Below are positions 21,170-33,100 of a stretch of 64,000 bases of DNA, in pieces. Source of the stretch: Isoetes taiwanensis. Its lineage: Eukaryota; Streptophyta; Lycopodiopsida; Isoetales; Isoetaceae. The notes under the pieces are model-generated. The model saw only the letters and a program-made list of their open reading frames with translations. It had not been told where the DNA came from and made no database searches. A program made the position numbers and the translations under genes. The stretch's first letter is position 1; each line of letters starts with the position of its first letter. The stretch covers positions 6,200,945-6,264,944 of the forward strand of contig JAJEKV010000008.1 in the NCBI GenBank assembly GCA_021234155.1, read 5' to 3'.

Positions 21170-24100
21170 ATGGAAAGCCAAGATGAAGACTTTACACCTC
21201 CGTCTAATATTGCCTTACTGCAACGTGGTAGATACAGCACACCGACATCTACTCGTCGTAGGAGCATAGACCTATCTTTGTTGCCACGTGGTGACTTTTT
21301 GACACCAAGCCCGACCCAGTCAATCTCTACACCCATGTCACCGTTGCCTCCATGTAATATAGAGACCTCATTTGCTTACTATACACCTACTCAAAGTCAA
21401 AGTGCACGAAGTTCTTTCTCCGATATTCATTCGTCGCCAAATGACTTGCCAACCTTAGTCCAAAATAACACGGTCTATAATACACCCTCACCAATACATG
21501 TGCAACAACCTTCAAATGTCAAGACTTCAATTTTTGAAATGCCCTCACCGTTGCATGAGCTACATCAACCACTTCAAGACATTCTTGACCCTTCGCCACA
21601 AGCAAAGCACCCTGGTGGTGAGAATTTGTTTAAGGAGCAAAGAGTTCCTACACGAGACTTGCGAAAGAAATCCAGGACCTTGTTTCCAGTATTACCAACT
21701 GCCTCATTGGAGGAGGCTGAGACTGTATCTTCTCCTACAATGAGTGTAGAGCAACTGGCCACCCCACAATCTGCCACCGAGTTGTCTAGTCCAAGTGGTC
21801 AGAAAAATCCTTACAGCTCTGCAAAGGGATTAAAAAAGGATAACAGTACCAACATTTAGAACTGTTTTGCGGAACAAGCTCATGGGTCTTGCATACATGA
21901 GGCAGTTGAGGCGGTTGTCCTGTTGGCAGAAAAATTGTGTCTCAAACTTTAAGTTCTCTACTCTGAGATCTATAAGGCAAAGCTTTTTGTCCCTTTCCAA
22001 AGGAGATCAAGAGTCCTACCTCGCGTGGCATGTAAGACCAGAAAAGGCAGATAATTTTTCTTACTATCTAAAGAACATCTCCAACTGTCAACTAGCTTTT
22101 AAGAGTATTCATGCCATTGGTAGTCGACGAATGACACGGGCCCAGAGAAGGTTGGACAGAAACCCTTATATTGACGACTATTGCCATCCAAAGAAGGTGG
22201 TCGGTGTGCATTGTCTGGAGGCCAAAGCATGGCTAGTCGATTTCTTTGACTCAAATTGTGAAAGGTTGCCTAACAGTCCCATATATCACTTGACAGACAG
22301 CATAACCAAGAAGGAAGTCTACACCATCTACAGAGATCTCTTCAAGGTGTCAAACCAAAAGTTCATTTCCTACTCTTATTTCTTGAGATTGTGGAAGCAA
22401 GAATTTAATTTGGTGAGAATACCAAAGAGGCACAGGTTTTCTATTTGCTCAACCTGTGCACTTTTGAAGGAGAAGAGACAAATGGCAACCAATGTCCTTG
22501 AAAAGAGTAAGTATACATTTATTTATTTTGTCTATGCGGACATACGCAGAGGACATATTGTATAACTTTGCTACCTAGCAGGAATCCTACTTATTTCTGA
22601 TGCCCTCCTTGCAGATACTATAACACAGCAATTACAAGATCATAGAGAAGCTCAAGCTCTAGAAAGGAAGAAGCTTGCAAAACACAGAAAAAAATCAATG
22701 GAGAAGCCGTTACAGTACATGTCAATTGTGGTATGGCATGGACCAAAAGAAGACATCTTTGCCACACTTTATTAATGTTCCAAAACCAGAGGCAGACTTC
22801 TTGAAGTTGCATCTAGTTGGTGCTATGATCTTTCATGGGGGTGTACAATGCAGAGTATTCTTTTACCAGAATATACATGGTGACCCTAATCTTACAGTTA
22901 CAGTAATCAACAAGATTCTTTTGGCCAGAGAGAAGCTGCCTCCAGTGTTGTACATTCAGTTGGACAACACTACAAGGGAGAATAAAAACCAAGTTTTATT
23001 TGCTTATTGTGCAATGCTGGTCCAACTTGGTATATTTAAGAAGGTCAAGGTTGGCTTTCTACTAGTTGGTCACACACATGATCAAATAGATTTTCTGTAA
23101 GGTTGCGCCGAAAACATGCTTACTGTCTTTACTCAATGTGTGAGGTAATTGAACAAGCATATAATCCAACTCCAGTTGTGGAGGTTTTGGCAAACTTATG
23201 ATTTTCGTGAGTTTGTTTTTCAAAGGCAATCAAATAGAGGAACTGCTATCAATCAGTTAAACAATTTAACATTTCAACACCATGTAAAGTTTATCATGCA
23301 TGAAGAGAAAGCATGTCTTCAAGGAAAGTTCTTTGTCTCTTCCAAAACATGGCTACCTAGTGAACCACTATCATACCTTAAGTACGTTCCTCAAGTGGAA
23401 CGCATGATGCGTGCAGTTTAGCAGCCACTGAAAAGTTCTATAGACATTGCAGATAAGAACAAGGAAAAAGATCCTTTTGTTTCATTAAAGAACATGGAAA
23501 AGAACATAAGAATGTGCTTCAAGTACTTTAATGAGGAAGACAAGAAATGGTGGGAGGATTTCTTCGAAGTCATGGCTGATGTGACTAAGTCTTTGAAGAG
23601 CACTGTCTTAGAGGTGCCCTTCAGTTGGCCTGTTAGACAAAGGCCTATCACTGCTGAGGAAATCCAACAAGACTCTTCAGTGTTTAAGATGAAGGAAGTA
23701 CTTGAGGAACCTCAGAATCGTGAGATGTATTTGGGACCTAGACATGCTATAAGAAAGAAACCATTGACTCCTAAAAAACTTGCTGACCTTCAGAAAGGAA
23801 TGTTAATTGCTGTGCCATCTACAGATGATGGTAAAAATCGTCCTTTCTGGATTGCAAGGGTAAAGAACATCATTTTCAAGGAAAGCCTTCCCTAAGATCA
23901 AAGTTCATTGGTATGCCACTGTGCCAGCAGATCCTTACATCGGTCGATATGATCCAGTGGTCATAAGTGTCAAAAAAGGAAAGAAGGCAACAAACAAAAA
24001 CCACATAGATATAATAGACTTGTGTGAGACCCAAGACTTAGCTTATGACTTCACGCTGAAGGTTGACAACAAGCTACGCAGGAAGACTATTGACCTGCTC

Positions 24101-24298
24101 AAATCTTTGTGTGATGATGGCTCAGATGAGGAACATTCAGAAGATGGAAATGATGATGACAATGATGAAGAGGTCTCCTCCAGCTCCTCAAGCAAAACTG
24201 AGACCTCTGAAATAAGTCCGAATGAAAGTGAAGGCGTTGATGAGTATGATGATACGCCAGACCCGACTTTGCTTGCTGGTAGAAAAATTTTGTTGTAG
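21170..24298 (+). pseudogene. DUF7869-like (RNase H-fold) transposase, broken
   Basis: Candidate transposase of the 8.2-kb element. ATG at 21170 opens a Pro/Ser/Thr-rich N-terminal region (to 21859). After a frame change comes a conserved block (21867-22506) with YIDDYCHPKKVVGVHCLEAK, LRLWKQEF and a FSICSTC zinc-type motif. An intron (22507-22614, GTAAGT...GCAG) leads to the catalytic part: QLDNTTRENKN (about 22966) and GHTHDQID (about 23067), both hallmarks of this family. The segment with the expected first catalytic Asp (22728-22740) has a frameshift, apparently 2 bases lost, and the Asp codon is missing. Further frameshifts occur near 23095, 23195 and 23890, and there is a TAG at 23419-23421 within a continuous frame. 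The C-terminus is an acidic Asp/Glu/Ser tail. Family function as a DDE-type transposase is known only by similarity. Confidence 0.72.
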
Positions 24299-24779
24299 TC
24301 ATCTTTTGTATGTTGTTAAGGGTTTCTAAATGCTCCGGTTGTTTTTCTTTTATATCCTTCTCAATTTTCTAGTCAAGTTGTTCTCAAACATTTTGTGTGT
24401 AACCAATGTGCTATGCCGTCATAGGCTCATTTCATTTTTACCATAAACAGGTTGTGTTTGAGAGCCTTGTTCTGGCTTTTTATAATGATGTACATTGAGT
24501 TATGCAGTTATGCTTTAATATAATTCTCCTTATGATGTTTCCGAGCTATGCCATTTGATGTACTCTTATGTGCTGTTTTAGGGGGAACAATTTTTTTGTA
24601 CAAAAAAAATTAGTAGGAAGAGAGTTAAAATGAAGGTTGTCTTCTAAAGCGTGTCCCTTTTTTTTTTGTTTCGACCCCCTAAAATGGCACCACAATCTTA
24701 AAAAAAAGGGCATTTTTTATAATTTGATCCCAAAACAAGCAAAATTTTAAAGAATATTTGGAAATCTTATTTTATTAGT

Positions 24780-24820
24780 GCAATTGCAGGTCATTAGTGC
24801 ATTTGCTAGGTCACCTTGTT
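24780..24820 (-). repeat. Right terminal inverted repeat of the 8.2-kb transposon
   Basis: Reverse complement of the left end with 2 mismatches in the first 33 bases. Followed by TATG (24821-24824), matching the left target duplication. Confidence 0.88.
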
Positions 24821-24824
24821 TATG

Positions 24825-25639
24825 GAGAGCGGACTTAGAATTCTGTGACATGGTAAGTGCCATAAGAATCTGCTTTACAATATACTCTATTCCAGTTTGT
24901 GCCACACTCTTTCTAGCTGTAGTTTCCGATGCTATGGCCAAATTACAGAAGATCTAGAAGATGCAAGAGCGGCATGAACATGTTCAGGAGCATCATGGAA
25001 GTGCCCAAGATGGATGGCAAAATGTTAATTGGAAAAAAGCTGTGTGCAATAAAGCTAGTCAACATGTCTCTCATGTCACGAATAAGTCTGATAATTTGCA
25101 TGGAAGGGTGAAGCAGAGAGGAGGCTCTCCCTTTACCCAGCAAAATAATGGGGGGTAAAGCAGAGAGGAGGCTCTTCCTCGTCAAATATTTAACAAAACA
25201 ACGGAAGGGTGGGACAGAGAGGCTTCCCCTTGCCAATTTCCATGATGAGATGGGCTGACCTCTCTTTAGAATCATACAAGATGGGCATGGTTAATGTTGG
25301 CTCTATTGGTATGCAGGTGGAACATAATATTTAGGGTACATGAACCTTTTGTCTTAAAATGTGAGGGAAGTGGCTTCTTCCCCAAGTAAAATGAGTAGGT
25401 TATCTCTTTACCTATCTAACAGATTTTTACTACCTTTTGCTGCCTTCAAGAGCATAAATGTCGCCGAGATATAGATAAAGTAGCTAATGTGTTTGGATGT
25501 GACTATGATGTCTTGGTGTCTGTTGCTGATGCATCTAAGGCAGATGTGCATACTGCATGGAAGTCCTCTGTGGATGTCACTTTTACTCAAACAGATAGGT
25601 TTGGGCCGTGGATAATAATCAAGTGGAAGATAAAGGCCT
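24825..25639. other. Intergenic with a short local duplication
   Basis: No gene recognised. A 20-base phrase, AAGCAGAGAGGAGGCTCT, occurs at about 25111 and again at about 25158, with a third weaker copy (ACAGAGAGGCTTCC) near 25214. From about 25440 the sequence may already be degraded LINE. Confidence 0.45.
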
Positions 25640-26287
25640 GCTCATAATAGACCTCGCCAACGTTGTGCTTTGTGGGCAACAGTGAGGAGTAAAGTTCTCC
25701 AGTAGATTTTTGTCGCTCAATCTTTTGGATAGCTCTGTGTCTGATCATAATCTGCAACTTCTATTCAATGATGTGTTAATTGTCATAAACTTACTAGAAC
25801 TTACTTTAAGCTTAATTGTAAGTACTTGGAGGATGATTATTTCAAAGTTGCTTGTAATCGGGTTTGGTCTGGTCTCGGGCCTTTCCATTGCGTAAGGGGC
25901 ATGTCTGAGATTGCCACAACGTTGTCTTCAGTGAAGTCATTTGCAAAAGAATGGGGGAGAGTCAGAGCTGTTGAAGCTAGGGGACTATTGACTTCATGGT
26001 ATCAGGAATTAGAACTACTTTGTGCTCGTGGCCCTACTAGTAGAGTTAGAGAAAAGGAGTTACTATCTCAAGTCGAGGCTATCGAAATTGTGAAAGTTAC
26101 CGAAGCCAAGGTGAAGGCATTCAAGGACGAAGATAGATATACTCGGTTCTTTTTTTGCTGCTACAAGAGGAAGGAAACCTGCCACTTCTATACATTATTT
26201 TGTGTTGCCGGATGGCTCTCTTATCTCTGATCTCGTGCATCTTAAGCAGTACCTTTATCAGTACTTTTCTTCATTCTTTGTGTGTCC
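25640..26287 (+). pseudogene. LINE ORF2 fragment (endonuclease end to RT linker)
   Basis: A frame near 25710 has SVSDHNLQL, like the SDH motif that ends a LINE endonuclease domain. The frame at 25826-26230 has the linker-like RYTRFFF, and a one-base shift then gives HYFVLPDGSLISDLVHLKQYL, resembling the segment between endonuclease and RT of L1-type elements. It is broken by frameshifts and interrupted at 26293 by the TRIM. Identity rests on these weak motifs. Confidence 0.5.
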
Positions 26288-26292
26288 CATAA

Positions 26293-26771
26293 TGTAACGT
26301 TCCTAACCGACATGCCCTTAACCAACTGGGCAAAACCGTCTAGACGTTTATGAGTAGTCGCTTCTACCCATTTATGCCGGTGTCTCGGGAACGCCCTACA
26401 GGCACATTCAAGGTTCGAATACTCGAGTGGTCTACCATGGGCCCGTTACAGTCTCTCCCACTAGAACTATGCTCGTCCTCGAGCATCCAAGGCTATACCA
26501 TGTCTATGTCATACCATGTCACAATGATTACCAAGTCTTTGCAAATTAGGGGAAAATTACCCATGCATATAGGCACCCATGGAGACTCGAACTCGAGACC
26601 TGCTCTGATACCAACTGACGTTCCTAACCGACATGCCCTTAACCAACTGGGCAAAACCGTCTAGACGTTTATGAGTAGTCGCTTCTACCCATTTATGCCG
26701 GTGTCTCGGGAACGCCCCACAGGCACATTGAAGGTTCGAATACTCGAGCGGTCTACCATGGGCCCGTTACA
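26293..26771 (-). mobile_element. TRIM (miniature LTR retrotransposon), complete with TSD
   Basis: Two direct terminal repeats of about 157 bases (26293-26450 and 26616-26771) start TG and end CA. They flank a 165-base internal region without coding capacity. Read on the minus strand, the repeat end is followed after two bases by TGGTATCAGAGC (26602-26613), the tRNA-iMet primer binding site. The purine-rich GTGGGAGAGAC precedes the other repeat. CATAA flanks both sides (26288-26292, 26772-26776). The repeats differ at only a few positions, so the insertion is fairly recent. It depends on an autonomous LTR element for movement. Confidence 0.88.
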
Positions 26772-26776
26772 CATAA

Positions 26777-28628
26777 CATGCCAAAACAAGTTTCAATTTT
26801 GTTTTCAATATAAAACGTTATCACAACAACATTATCTCTTCAATATCTTCATAAAAGCTTACTGCACTACATGATATAGGACAAAGGACATGAACAGAAT
26901 GATCAGCTAGACCGAGAGTATGATTTGCTGCTGTACGAATCATATTTTAATCAGGTGTGAAACCTTACCAAATCCGGCCAGAAATTTGCTGTTTTGACCC
27001 AAAAAACTTAAATTAAATATGAGTATATCATACATCAACAGAAAGATATCAGAGAGAGCTTTTTAGTTAACTTTGAAACATGTAAATAACTAGAATAAAT
27101 GGTTGTGATAAAATGTCACTTGTTAGAGTAATTGCTGTCCTGTGATATTATGGTGTGTGAAATTTTTAATTGTGGTGTGTTATGGGAGATATTGTTATTT
27201 TGACTGGGAAAAAAAAAAAAAAAAAAAAAAAGCACAAATCCCATAGGATACCGCATTTAGAATGTCAATTTTTTTTTAGCACACCAGCCCTACCGGGCCT
27301 ACAGCCTTTCCTCAAATTCTAGCCTATCCACGTGTAATTTCCAGATCAGCAAAAAATGATGTGGACTTAGGCTTCTCCGTTCGATCTCGAATCTTCCATA
27401 TCCACGGCTGCAGAAATTAGAAAATGGCAGAAAAATAGGCAACGGAGGCCAATAACGGATACGCTAGTGCTCCCTCCAGATCCTCGTGCTAGCATAAACC
27501 TCTATTGCTCCCTGTGATCTGGCTGCAGATCCCTCCCGCCGTTAAGGTATGGCAATCTTCTATCTTGAACTTTATGCTTTGTTAGAGTTTCTTCTATCTT
27601 AGGTTAGCCGTTAGAGTTTCTTCTATCTTAAACTTCATGCTTGTTGACGTTAATCTGGATGCAATACTTACAGAGAACAGAGAACGTGAGCCGTGTATGT
27701 CAAGGAATTTGTGCTTGGAATCGGAAACTATGCCTTGATTGTTGCAAACTGTCGGTAATTTCTGATCTCTATCCACATGGACTGCATGTCACATTGTGAT
27801 TCTAATTCCTTCAGTTATATGAATTGGTTGGGTAGAGGCACTGAATGTGTTGGGCAGAGGCACTGAATGTTTTCTGTGGCTTCTCTGTCCGATCTCGAAT
27901 CTTCCATCTCCATGGCTGCGGAAATTAGAAAATGACAAGAAAATAGGCAAACGGAGGTCAGTAACGGATACGCTAGTGCGCTCCAAACCTTCACTGCTCA
28001 ACCAGGTTTGCATTGTCTAGTTATTATTCTCCATTCGAGCCACTCTTTCCCTTGCCGTTGCTTGCAATATGATAAAATGAAGAAATTTTGTTGATGTGAA
28101 TGACAAGGTTTATCTTAATGTCTGCTTATTTATTTCTCTCTATTACCATTACGTCCAATTTCCAACCAGGTTTTTGATTTGGTTTTATGAGAAGAATTTA
28201 AATGTACGACATAATTGTTGTCCGGATTCAGATAGAATTCGTTATGACTATTTGTGAGACCTTTTTGATCTGGTATTGGAAACCAAGATTTAATGAAGTG
28301 ACCAACCACTGACGTTTTTTTATGGAATAGGGGCCATGGTATTAGCATTTGGTCTTCAAATATGCAAGACATATGGTAGGGTCTCTGCAAAGCCTATAAG
28401 TTTCTAAAATACAAGCACTCTTCCTCTTGAGATATACGACAAAGGAATTCTTGTTTTTTGGTAAAGATCCTAGGTATAGCAGGCTACTCACCTAGTTAAA
28501 GAATAGTAATTTGAACGTAGTTTCAATCATGACAGAGTCATTCGCAGAGTACTAGTAGGTGTTGCCGAGCATAATCATTCTCAAAGACTTGCTATGATAT
28601 CCATGTATTTCTTCTTTAAGCTAAGTTC
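26777..28628. repeat. Gene-poor stretch with diverged dispersed copies of one unit
   Basis: A unit around TTCGATCTCGAATCTTCCAT...GGCTGC.GAAATTAGAAAATG and AACGGATACGCTAGTG occurs at about 27375-27470 and 27880-27985. Its upstream part, TTCTAGCCTATCCAC.TGTAATTTCC, occurs at about 27318 and again at about 28882. These look like copies of one old short element. A 23-base A run lies at 27210-27232. No gene recognised. Confidence 0.5.
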
Positions 28629-28830
28629 CCGCTTTTGGATTGTTTGAGAAATCTGCACTTAGATACACGTGATAATAAAATGTTGCTTCTTCCATCCCTA
28701 AGTAAATGGCCTGTTTTGATGAATCCTGAGACATGGGAAGATTTTGTGACCAAGTTGTCAGATCAATACTTGGAAGGGCAGCGTGGATTGGTTGAACTTG
28801 ATATAGATGCTTACGATAATAAGCTTAAGA
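28629..28830 (+). other. Possible exon of an unidentified gene
   Basis: An open stretch reads like real protein: LHLDTRDNKMLLLPSLSKWP, then PETWEDFVTKLSDQYLEGQR and VELDIDAYDNKLKML. It is followed by the repeat unit starting at 28882. No domain recognised. It may belong with the exon at 30021-30157, 1.2 kb downstream on the same strand, or be a captured gene fragment. Confidence 0.35.
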
Positions 28831-28882
28831 TGCTTCAGAAAAGCCAATTTCCGTATATTTTCATATCTTCCATAGCAAATTC

Positions 28883-30020
28883 TAGCCTATCCACATGTAA
28901 TTTCCATGTCATCAAAAACTGATGTGGCTTACTTTACACCATCAGATCTCTAGTTTCACAAATCTAAGGCCAGGAAAATTAGAAATTCGGCCAAAAATGG
29001 GCACGGAGGCACGGAGGTGGAGAAGGTCACTGATAATCTTCTTATTTTCTAAAATAACTACTCAGCATACATCCAGCTTGCGATGCAGACTTCAAAAACA
29101 CGGCCAGAATGGAGGAGCCATGAAGACTGAGATGGCTGTTGTGCTTTAATCAATGGATTTTGCGTTTTGCTTTCATGGCTACGTTCATGGCTATTGGCTA
29201 GGTTTGGAACGCCAGAGAAAATCTCTATCTCATGCCCCTTACAAATTAGTGCTGGCTACGATCTAGAGTTCAGAGGTAAGTCTGGTGTCATCCCCATATT
29301 AAGGACGAATTTGAAGCGGCGTTGGTATGAATCTCGTGAAGGTAATCCACTTTTCTGTCTGGGTCATTTGGTCTAGAGCATATAACCCATTTTAGTCTGT
29401 TAGCCAGTTTGCAAAGAACCCATTGATGGCAAACAAAATTTCACGGCTTCATATATTTTGCTAATTTCTGAACTGGTTTGACCACATCTTCACCAGAAAC
29501 ACATAAATGCTAGTAGCTGAGATTCAAATATAGGTTTTGTTTTTGTCTGTATCCACTATTCACAGGTGCCTTTCTCAGTAGATGAAATCTGCTGGTAACC
29601 CAAAGTGTTCGTATAAAATCTTTGCAACATGCAAGGGCAGAGTTTAAAAGCAGTTTTGATAAAATCTCAGGCAGAATCTAGCCTACTATATAGTTAACTT
29701 AATTTGTGTCCATTTAGTAGTTCTCCCAGCCTTTTCCTTTGTTATTTGTGAGGTTTATTGCCAATTGGTCATTCCAGCTTATTTGAACAGGCTTATGGTT
29801 TGTTGCCTTGCCCTAACGTGTCTTCAAGTTAAAATTTAAGTTGTTATGGAAGCTTGTATCTGAGCTTCAGCATTCTCTTACGTCTGTGGCGGTGTTTAAA
29901 CATTGTAGGACTTTTGCCTCTCTCCAGTTTGGTTGTCCATTCCAGCCTAATAGCATTTTTGCATTGGTGATGCTTACGCGGGATCTTCTAGCTCATGACA
30001 GTTGGCCCTTACTTTCACAA
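28883..30020. other. No gene recognised
   Basis: Starts with the third copy of the dispersed unit (28882-29010), then AT-rich sequence that could be intron between the two possible exons. Nothing else is supported. Confidence 0.4.
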
Positions 30021-30157
30021 GGTTGGATGCATTGGTGGTGCTTACGTGGATCATAGAGGCTACAAGCTTGAGGGCAAGTATTGGTTTGCTGAGCTTGGAG
30101 ATAGACCCATTTATAAGAAACCAGATCACAACGTGAGGAGGATTCTTTCCAGCTATG
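30021..30157 (+). other. Possible exon of an unidentified gene
   Basis: Flanked by TTTCACAAG before and GGTATGCC after, both splice-like. It encodes VGCIGGAYVDHRGYKLEGKY, then WFAELGDRPIYKKPDHNVRR and ILSSYG, which reads as conserved protein. I do not recognise the family. Confidence 0.4.
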
Positions 30158-33100
30158 GTATGCCATTAGCATGGTCCATTTTCTGTTCCTGTCTATTCCT
30201 AAGGTATACAAAAGTTTTGACTTCCCTTGCTCAAAGGATTATGTTGTCTTATCTATTTGGTCTCGATGTGATGATGCAGCATTTGCAAATATTTGCCTTG
30301 CCATTGGGTTTTTAATTACTGTTGCAAGGGTTGCAGCACACATTATTTGCAGAACCTTGCTTGTACAGTTGGACTCTTATTTTAGAAATTAGGACAATCA
30401 AATTTCTAAGCCTTAAATGTCTTTCTGCTAGCCTCTACTTTGATATGTGCCATGTGGATTTTTAGGCAGAGCTTTGCACTTTGTTGTCTTGCAAGGCTAG
30501 AGACTATTAAATAATTTGTGCATGCAACCAGCAATAATTGCTGACCAAGAGACCACATTATGCTCAGGCATATGCTCAAACAGCAGCATTGCATCTAAAA
30601 GTTTAGAAATAGTTCTCTCCTCTGTGTTTCAAGAATCTTTTCTCATGTGTTTAGCGAGTTTTCCCACGCCCTCTTCAGCAATCCAATATTTTGGCAGCGG
30701 TGCTTCGTAGCAAATCTGGTTCTAGGAACTCCCTATCAGTTTTTCACCTGAAACCCAATAGTACATGCTAGAGAAGATCTGGAGTCCCCATAATGAGCAA
30801 TCGAATGCAGTCTCTGCCAGTATACATAAGCTAATATTTAATTTAAGGTTGTTGGAAGGGAATGAATGAATATTACACTTGTCAATGACATTGCATGTGG
30901 GTTATCTAGAAAATGATGATAGGTCTCTGTGGTGTTTTGGCTTTAAATTTTTACTGATACCCAATTTATTTCATTGTTTTGCACAGTTACCTCTAGTTTC
31001 AAAGCAAGATCAAGATGCCAAGATGGAATTATGTGCAATTTGCTGGTGGGAAGACTTGGTTAAAGTCAGAAGAATGATAAATAACAATGAACAATATCTG
31101 TTAGGAAGACATGGATTAAGTTCCAACCATCACAAGATCTGTTCAATTGCATGCAATGAGCAGTCAGATACAACTAGAGTTCATAATTGACCCAGGAAGT
31201 GCTTTTGATTTCTTCTCATGATATTGAACAGGTAAAAACTTCATTTTCTTGCCATGCTAGAGAATTGACATCTGACTTATGTGGAACATTTTCAGGAAGT
31301 GTGAAAAAGTTATGAATTCTACTACTAGATTGGAAAACCTCATTCCCATTTTATATTTAGGGGGCAATATGTCTTGGTGCATTTAGCAATTCATCCTCCT
31401 CTGCGGATTTCTTGTAGGCAGAGGTTCTAAAAGCAGAGATTGATTCCCATTTTTGCGTCTTAAGAGTCTCTAAAAAGCATAAGAAATTGTGTTCTTTTCA
31501 TCTTATCTTGAGTACACAAAATCCTTTCTTGGTAGTAGCCATAAGATTTTTTATGATGAGTATAAAACATGGCAGGAGGACCAACTTAGGTTTACAGAAT
31601 AAAATCTGAAGCATCCACATTGTAGCATTACACAGACAATTGAAGGAGCTCTTGCAAACAAATGATCCTAGGGCATTTCTTTCCAAATATTCAGAGCTAG
31701 TTTGAGATTCTAGTCTAAAGGATCTGCTTGAGAACCTGGAAAATCAATTGGACGCTATACTATAGATTGGATTATGTTCCACGGGTTGACGCTGTGCTAA
31801 ATCAATTAACACAAAAGTTTCTCCATAATAAGATTTTTGTCTTGTAAACTATGTTGAATAATCCATCTTATCAAATTTAGCAACATTCAAGATGTCACTT
31901 ACAAAAGAATTAGAACGCGTCCTTAACTGATTAGAGCATGTCTTGCCATGAACAAGTTTTACGATAGGGTGCCAATGATGTTGACTGTCTAAAACACAAC
32001 CAAAGTTGCATGTTCTTGACCATTTTCCTAATAGTTATCTAATTCTTTAGTCATTCAGCTATTGCTATTGGATGATTAAGAAGGAAAGAAAGGACAAGCT
32101 AGTGCCTACAAATCGGCCTCCATACTTGAGAATGTTATGATATTTTAAAACGACAACTAGCAAGTTGAAAGTATGGCGGTGACCAATGACAAGGTTCTAG
32201 CCTATTTATTTTCAATGATTTTCCACATCTTTATACAAGCTTAGCGTCGTCAGTCATGGGGCAATATGATATTGAGATCATTCCACAACTTTAAGACCGA
32301 GATCCTTTATAGCATAAGCTTGCAAAGGAGAACCACGTACAAAGGGAAAAAAACTAATTCAAAAAGCACCAACCCATCTAACATGGCCAAAACAACGTCA
32401 AGTACTTCTACAAAGTCCAAGAAATCTTAGTTCTCCTGCTAAGGGAATAAATCTAATATGTTAACTAACATTGTAACTTTTGCCATTAAAATCATACGAT
32501 TTTTTTAATACCCCAATTTTACCACGCCATTTCTTCTTCAGCTAGATTAGACTTAGCTCCATTCAACACTGTCCATTCAACAAGTCTTACCTTGCTAAAG
32601 CCTTCTGGTGTGCTTCTTGCTAGTTTTTTCTGTACAAATGTATATATTTCTTGCCTGTTTATATAGTCCTTACACGTGCTTAGTGGTTTGGGGCTGTATG
32701 ACCCTGTTGTATTCTTTTTTTTTGTTTTTTCTGAAGCAACAAACACTGTTTAATTACATAAGGATTTATATTATAGGCCATGCCATATGCAAAGAGAGCA
32801 GGCTTTAGTTACAATATACTACCGTTATTCTTTACTTTCTAAATGCTATTCCACCCGGTATCTCATGACAAGGAATGATTCTGGGTTGCATCGAAACATT
32901 CTTGTCAATCACCTGAGCAGTAATTGAACCCCAGAAGCGGCTGTTGTTTCGTATAGGTTCTTACTAACCTCCTGAAGCTCTGAGGCCCTTTTCCCAACGT
33001 ATCATTTACAATTAGTACTTCAAGAAGAAGTGCATCATTATCACCACCGTTTTAAACAAGTCTTTGAATGGCAAAATGATATTGTGAGCATCGTGCGGCC

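Larger units (their letters stand above)
16648..24820. mobile_element. 8.2-kb TIR DNA transposon with methyltransferase and DUF7869-like transposase
   Basis: The ends are inverted repeats: 16648 reads AACAAGGTGACCTAGCAATT and the reverse complement from 24820 reads AACAAGGTGACCTAGCAAAT; 31 of the first 33 bases agree. After a 5-base indel the match resumes with CAATTGC. The element is flanked directly by TATG at 16644-16647 and at 24821-24824, a perfect 4-bp target duplication. Inside are two divergent genes: a ParB-like/DNA methyltransferase gene on the minus strand and a DUF7869-like transposase gene on the plus strand, with a shared upstream region of tandem units and palindromes. Both genes are broken, so this copy should not be autonomous. 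I cannot assign it to a named superfamily. Confidence 0.85.

Noticed and set aside
26600-26615. tRNA gene or tRNA-derived SINE
   Set aside because: The tRNA-like string is only a primer binding site; TG...CA repeats and TSD show a TRIM.
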